A stretch of 64,000 bases of DNA from Microbispora triticiradicis (GTDB taxonomy: Bacteria > Actinomycetota > Actinomycetes > Streptosporangiales > Streptosporangiaceae). The position numbers were made by a program, and so were the translations under genes. Within the stretch, counting starts at the first letter, position 1. Every line of letters begins with the position of its first letter. Positions 62,218-64,000 of the stretch are shown here, one piece after another. The notes under the pieces are model-generated. The model searched no databases, was not told the DNA's origin, and saw nothing but the letters and a program-made list of their open reading frames with translations. The DNA is taken from assembly GCA_003260025.2 (NCBI GenBank), contig QFZU02000172.1:1-64000 (forward strand). The letters run 5' to 3'.

Positions 62218-62503
62218 GTTCCCACGCGCGTCTCCGCGACGGCCGGAGGGCGCGCGACGTCAACCGCGCGGCGTACGGGGGAATCAGCCGCACGGCGGAC
62301 GCCGCCCGTGCCGCCGTCGGGCCACTCTTGGTCATGTGCCCGAACCGGGCACGCCCGGCGGGACGGGACACCTGTCCCTGTTCCCCGGGACCGTCCGACC
62401 GGCATCGTCCGTACTGCAAGGAACGGGGATCCGGCACCGCGAACCGGGCCGCTTCGGCGTGCCTCACGGCTGTGACGAAGATCGCACCTCGCGGGGCCCT
62501 AAT

Positions 62504-62552
62504 GCTCTACAGCTTGTAGTACTACTGAATATAGAACTACAAGTCGTAGAGC
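62504..62552. promoter_or_regulatory. Paired BlaI/CopY-like boxes at the cydA promoter
   Basis: Two arms, GCTCTACAGCTTGTAGT and ACTACAAGTCGTAGAGC, are inverted copies (15 of 17 bases) separated by 15 bases of AT-rich DNA. Each arm is itself a dyad: CTACAGCTTGTAG (62507-62519) and CTACAAGTCGTAG (62537-62549), centres 30 bases apart, about three helical turns. TACA/TGTA half-sites are the core of BlaI/MecI/CopY operators. The boxes end 17 bases before the cydA start. Confidence 0.6.
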
Positions 62553-62568
62553 TCGGCGTGAGGAAGAC

Positions 62569-64000
62569 ATGGACGCGCTTGACCTGGCACGGTGGCAGTT
62601 CGGGGTGACCACCGTCTACCACTTTCTCTTCGTGCCCCTGACGATCGGGCTCGGCGTCTACGTGGCCGGCCTGCAGACCGCCTGGCACCGTACGGGCCGG
62701 GAGCACTACCTGCGGCTCACCAGGTTCTTCGGCAAGCTCTTTCTGATCAACTTCGCCATGGGCGTGGTCACCGGCATCGTGCAGGAGTTCCAGTTCGGGA
62801 TGAACTGGAGCGAGTACTCGACCTTCGTCGGCGACGTGTTCGGCGCGCCGCTGGCGCTGGAGGCGCTGCTCGCCTTCTTCCTGGAGTCGACGTTCCTCGG
62901 CCTGTGGATCTTCGGCTGGGACCGGCTGCCCAAGCGGGTCCACCTCGCCTGCCTGTGGGCGGCGGTCATCGGCTCCAACCTGTCGGCCTACTTCATCCTC
63001 GCGGCCAACGCCTGGATGAAGCACCCGGTCGGCTACGAGGTCGTGGACGGCCGGGCCCGGATGACCGACCTGTGGGCCGTGCTGACCAACTCGACCGCGC
63101 TCGCCCAGGTGCCGCACGTCGTGGCCGCCTCGTTCGTCGTGGCCGGCGGGTTCGTCCTCGCCGTCATCGGCTACCGCGTCCTGCGTGAGCGCGGCCTCGG
63201 CGTGCTGCCCGGCCGCCGGGCCCGCACGGTCACCGCGGAGGACGCCACGACGCCGATGCGCCGCCTCCCGGACATGTGGCGGACCGCCCTGCGCGCCGCC
63301 CTCGTGATGACCGCGATCGCGGGAGCCGTGGTCGCGGGCACCGGCGACCTGTCCGGCCGGCTCCTGCACGAGCAGCAGCCGATGAAGCTGGCCGCGGCCG
63401 AGGGCCTGCGTCACGACACGGCCGGCGCGCCGTTCTCGATCGCGCCCGGCGTCGAGGTGCCCGGCCTGCTCAGCCTGCTCGCCGCGCACGACCCCGCCGC
63501 GACGGTCCAGGGCGTGGACGACATCCAGGCGAGGTACGAGAAGGCCTTCGGCCCGGCCGACTACACCCCGAACCTGCCGGTCGTCTTCTGGTCGTTCCGC
63601 GTGATGATCAACTTCGGCATGGCCACGCTGGGCCTCTCCGTGCTCGGCCTCTGGCTGACCAGGAAGCGCCGCGGGCGGCGGGCCGGCCAGCACGCCGGGC
63701 AGGGCGAGCCCGTGCCCGCCTGGTTCGCGCGCCTCTGCGTGCTGGCGCTCCCGCTCCCGGCCACCGCGATTATCACCGGCTGGCTGCTCAGCGAGATCGG
63801 CCGCCAGCCGTGGACCGTGCAGGGCGAGCTCATGACGGCCGCGAGCGTGTCGCCCGGCGTCTCGCTCACCGAGGTCGCGATCACGCTGGCCGTCTTCACG
63901 GTCCTGTACGGCGTGCTCGCGCTGGCCGAGGGCGCCCTGCTGCTGCGGCACGTCAAGGCCGGCCCCGAACTGCCCGCCCCGGCCCCCGGGCCCGCCGCCG
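62569..64000 (+). CDS. cydA: Cytochrome bd ubiquinol/menaquinol oxidase subunit I, 3' truncated
   Basis: 477 residues visible; the frame runs past the window end. It starts ATG 62569 with GAGGAAG upstream. Polytopic membrane protein with the heme ligands His18 (TVYHFLFVPLT), a His in QVPHVVAASFVVAGG and a Met in FWSFRVMINFGMATL. The Q-loop string HEQQPMKLAAAEGL and the GWLLSEIGRQPW motif are intact; the Q-loop is of the short type. It is the catalytic subunit of the high-affinity terminal oxidase used at low oxygen. cydB should follow outside the window. Regulation through BlaI-like boxes is likely. Confidence 0.95.
   Translation, partial: MDALDLARWQFGVTTVYHFLFVPLTIGLGVYVAGLQTAWHRTGREHYLRLTRFFGKLFLINFAMGVVTGIVQEFQFGMNWSEYSTFVGDVFGAPLALEALLAFFLESTFLGLWIFGWDRLPKRVHLACLWAAVIGSNLSAYFILAANAWMKHPVGYEVVDGRARMTDLWAVLTNSTALAQVPHVVAASFVVAGGFVLAVIGYRVLRERGLGVLPGRRARTVTAEDATTPMRRLPDMWRTALRAALVMTAIAGAVVAGTGDLSGRLLHEQQPMKLAAAEGLRHDTAGAPFSIAPGVEVPGLLSLLAAHDPAATVQGVDDIQARYEKAFGPADYTPNLPVVFWSFRVMINFGMATLGLSVLGLWLTRKRRGRRAGQHAGQGEPVPAWFARLCVLALPLPATAIITGWLLSEIGRQPWTVQGELMTAASVSPGVSLTEVAITLAVFTVLYGVLALAEGALLLRHVKAGPELPAPAPGPAA

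Larger units (their letters stand above)
62131..62568. other. 438-bp intergenic region before cydA
   Basis: Contains a strong terminator hairpin (62179-62217) for the ene reductase and paired BlaI-like boxes (62504-62552) at the cydA promoter. The stretch 62218-62500 holds nothing that I can support; no conserved frame was seen in it. Confidence 0.5.

Overview
The window is about 72 percent G+C. Genes are packed tightly, with frequent GTG starts and ATGA or GTGA stop/start overlaps. Together with a MsiK-type sugar ATPase, an AccD/AccA-type carboxyltransferase, paired DUF202 proteins and an FxSxx-COOH peptide locus, this points to a filamentous actinomycete. Streptosporangiales is my best guess, from gene content only. 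No tRNA, rRNA, CRISPR array or insertion sequence was seen. The first gene (LuxR-type regulator) and the last gene (cydA) are cut by the window edges.

Left part (1-26143): a large LuxR-type ATPase regulator and an aldehyde dehydrogenase; a MarR/epoxide-hydrolase pair with a palindromic operator; a membrane FtsH-like AAA protease with a lipoprotein partner; a CMD-family protein and an SDR; an envelope-glycan-like cluster (nucleotide-sugar dehydrogenase homologue, GT4 glycosyltransferase, WecA/MraY homologue) in which two of three proteins have lost catalytic residues; divergent msiK and lacI genes sharing LacI-type operators; glutathione peroxidase, a secreted lysozyme-like protein, two DUF202 proteins, a lipoprotein, a ferritin-like membrane protein, a UBP-type zinc finger, a Na+/H+ antiporter, a Tyr/Pro-rich repeat protein and a DinG-type helicase.

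Middle part (26198-34761) is one long leftward series: carbamate kinase and a ring-opening (cyanurate/barbiturate-type) amidohydrolase, SseB, a prepilin peptidase, then aroC-aroK-aroB-aroQ followed by an SGNH hydrolase and an exported HExxH protein.

Accessory part (about 34900-50170) is the most interesting. It holds a half-length TMEM175-like channel protein, a decayed Doc/RHH toxin-antitoxin remnant facing a 30-bp palindrome, and a probably intact Panacea-antitoxin plus MazF/PemK-like toxin pair. After an AT-rich leader comes an FxSxx-COOH (cyclophane RiPP) system: a 40-residue precursor, a radical SAM/SPASM maturase, an AAC(3)-like acetyltransferase, the TIR-like protein FxsC and a 1306-residue MinD-like/TIR-like/NB-ARC/TPR protein. 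Downstream are a TrkA-N/RyR membrane protein and a SLOG-like protein. A peptide maturase, TIR-like domains, a STAND NTPase and nucleotide-sensing modules together look like a conflict or immunity system. The precursor has one extra residue after its FxSxx motif, and the fused HExxH-type domain of the maturase has its metal motif scrambled.

Right part (50177-64000): a DUF418 membrane protein, a nitrilase-family amidase, two overlapping unknown genes, a fused carboxyltransferase, a 51-residue small protein, a HyuA/HyuB pair, a DsbA/FrnE-like oxidoreductase, a CoxG-like protein, a MarR regulator divergent from an Old Yellow Enzyme, and cydA preceded by two BlaI-like operator boxes.
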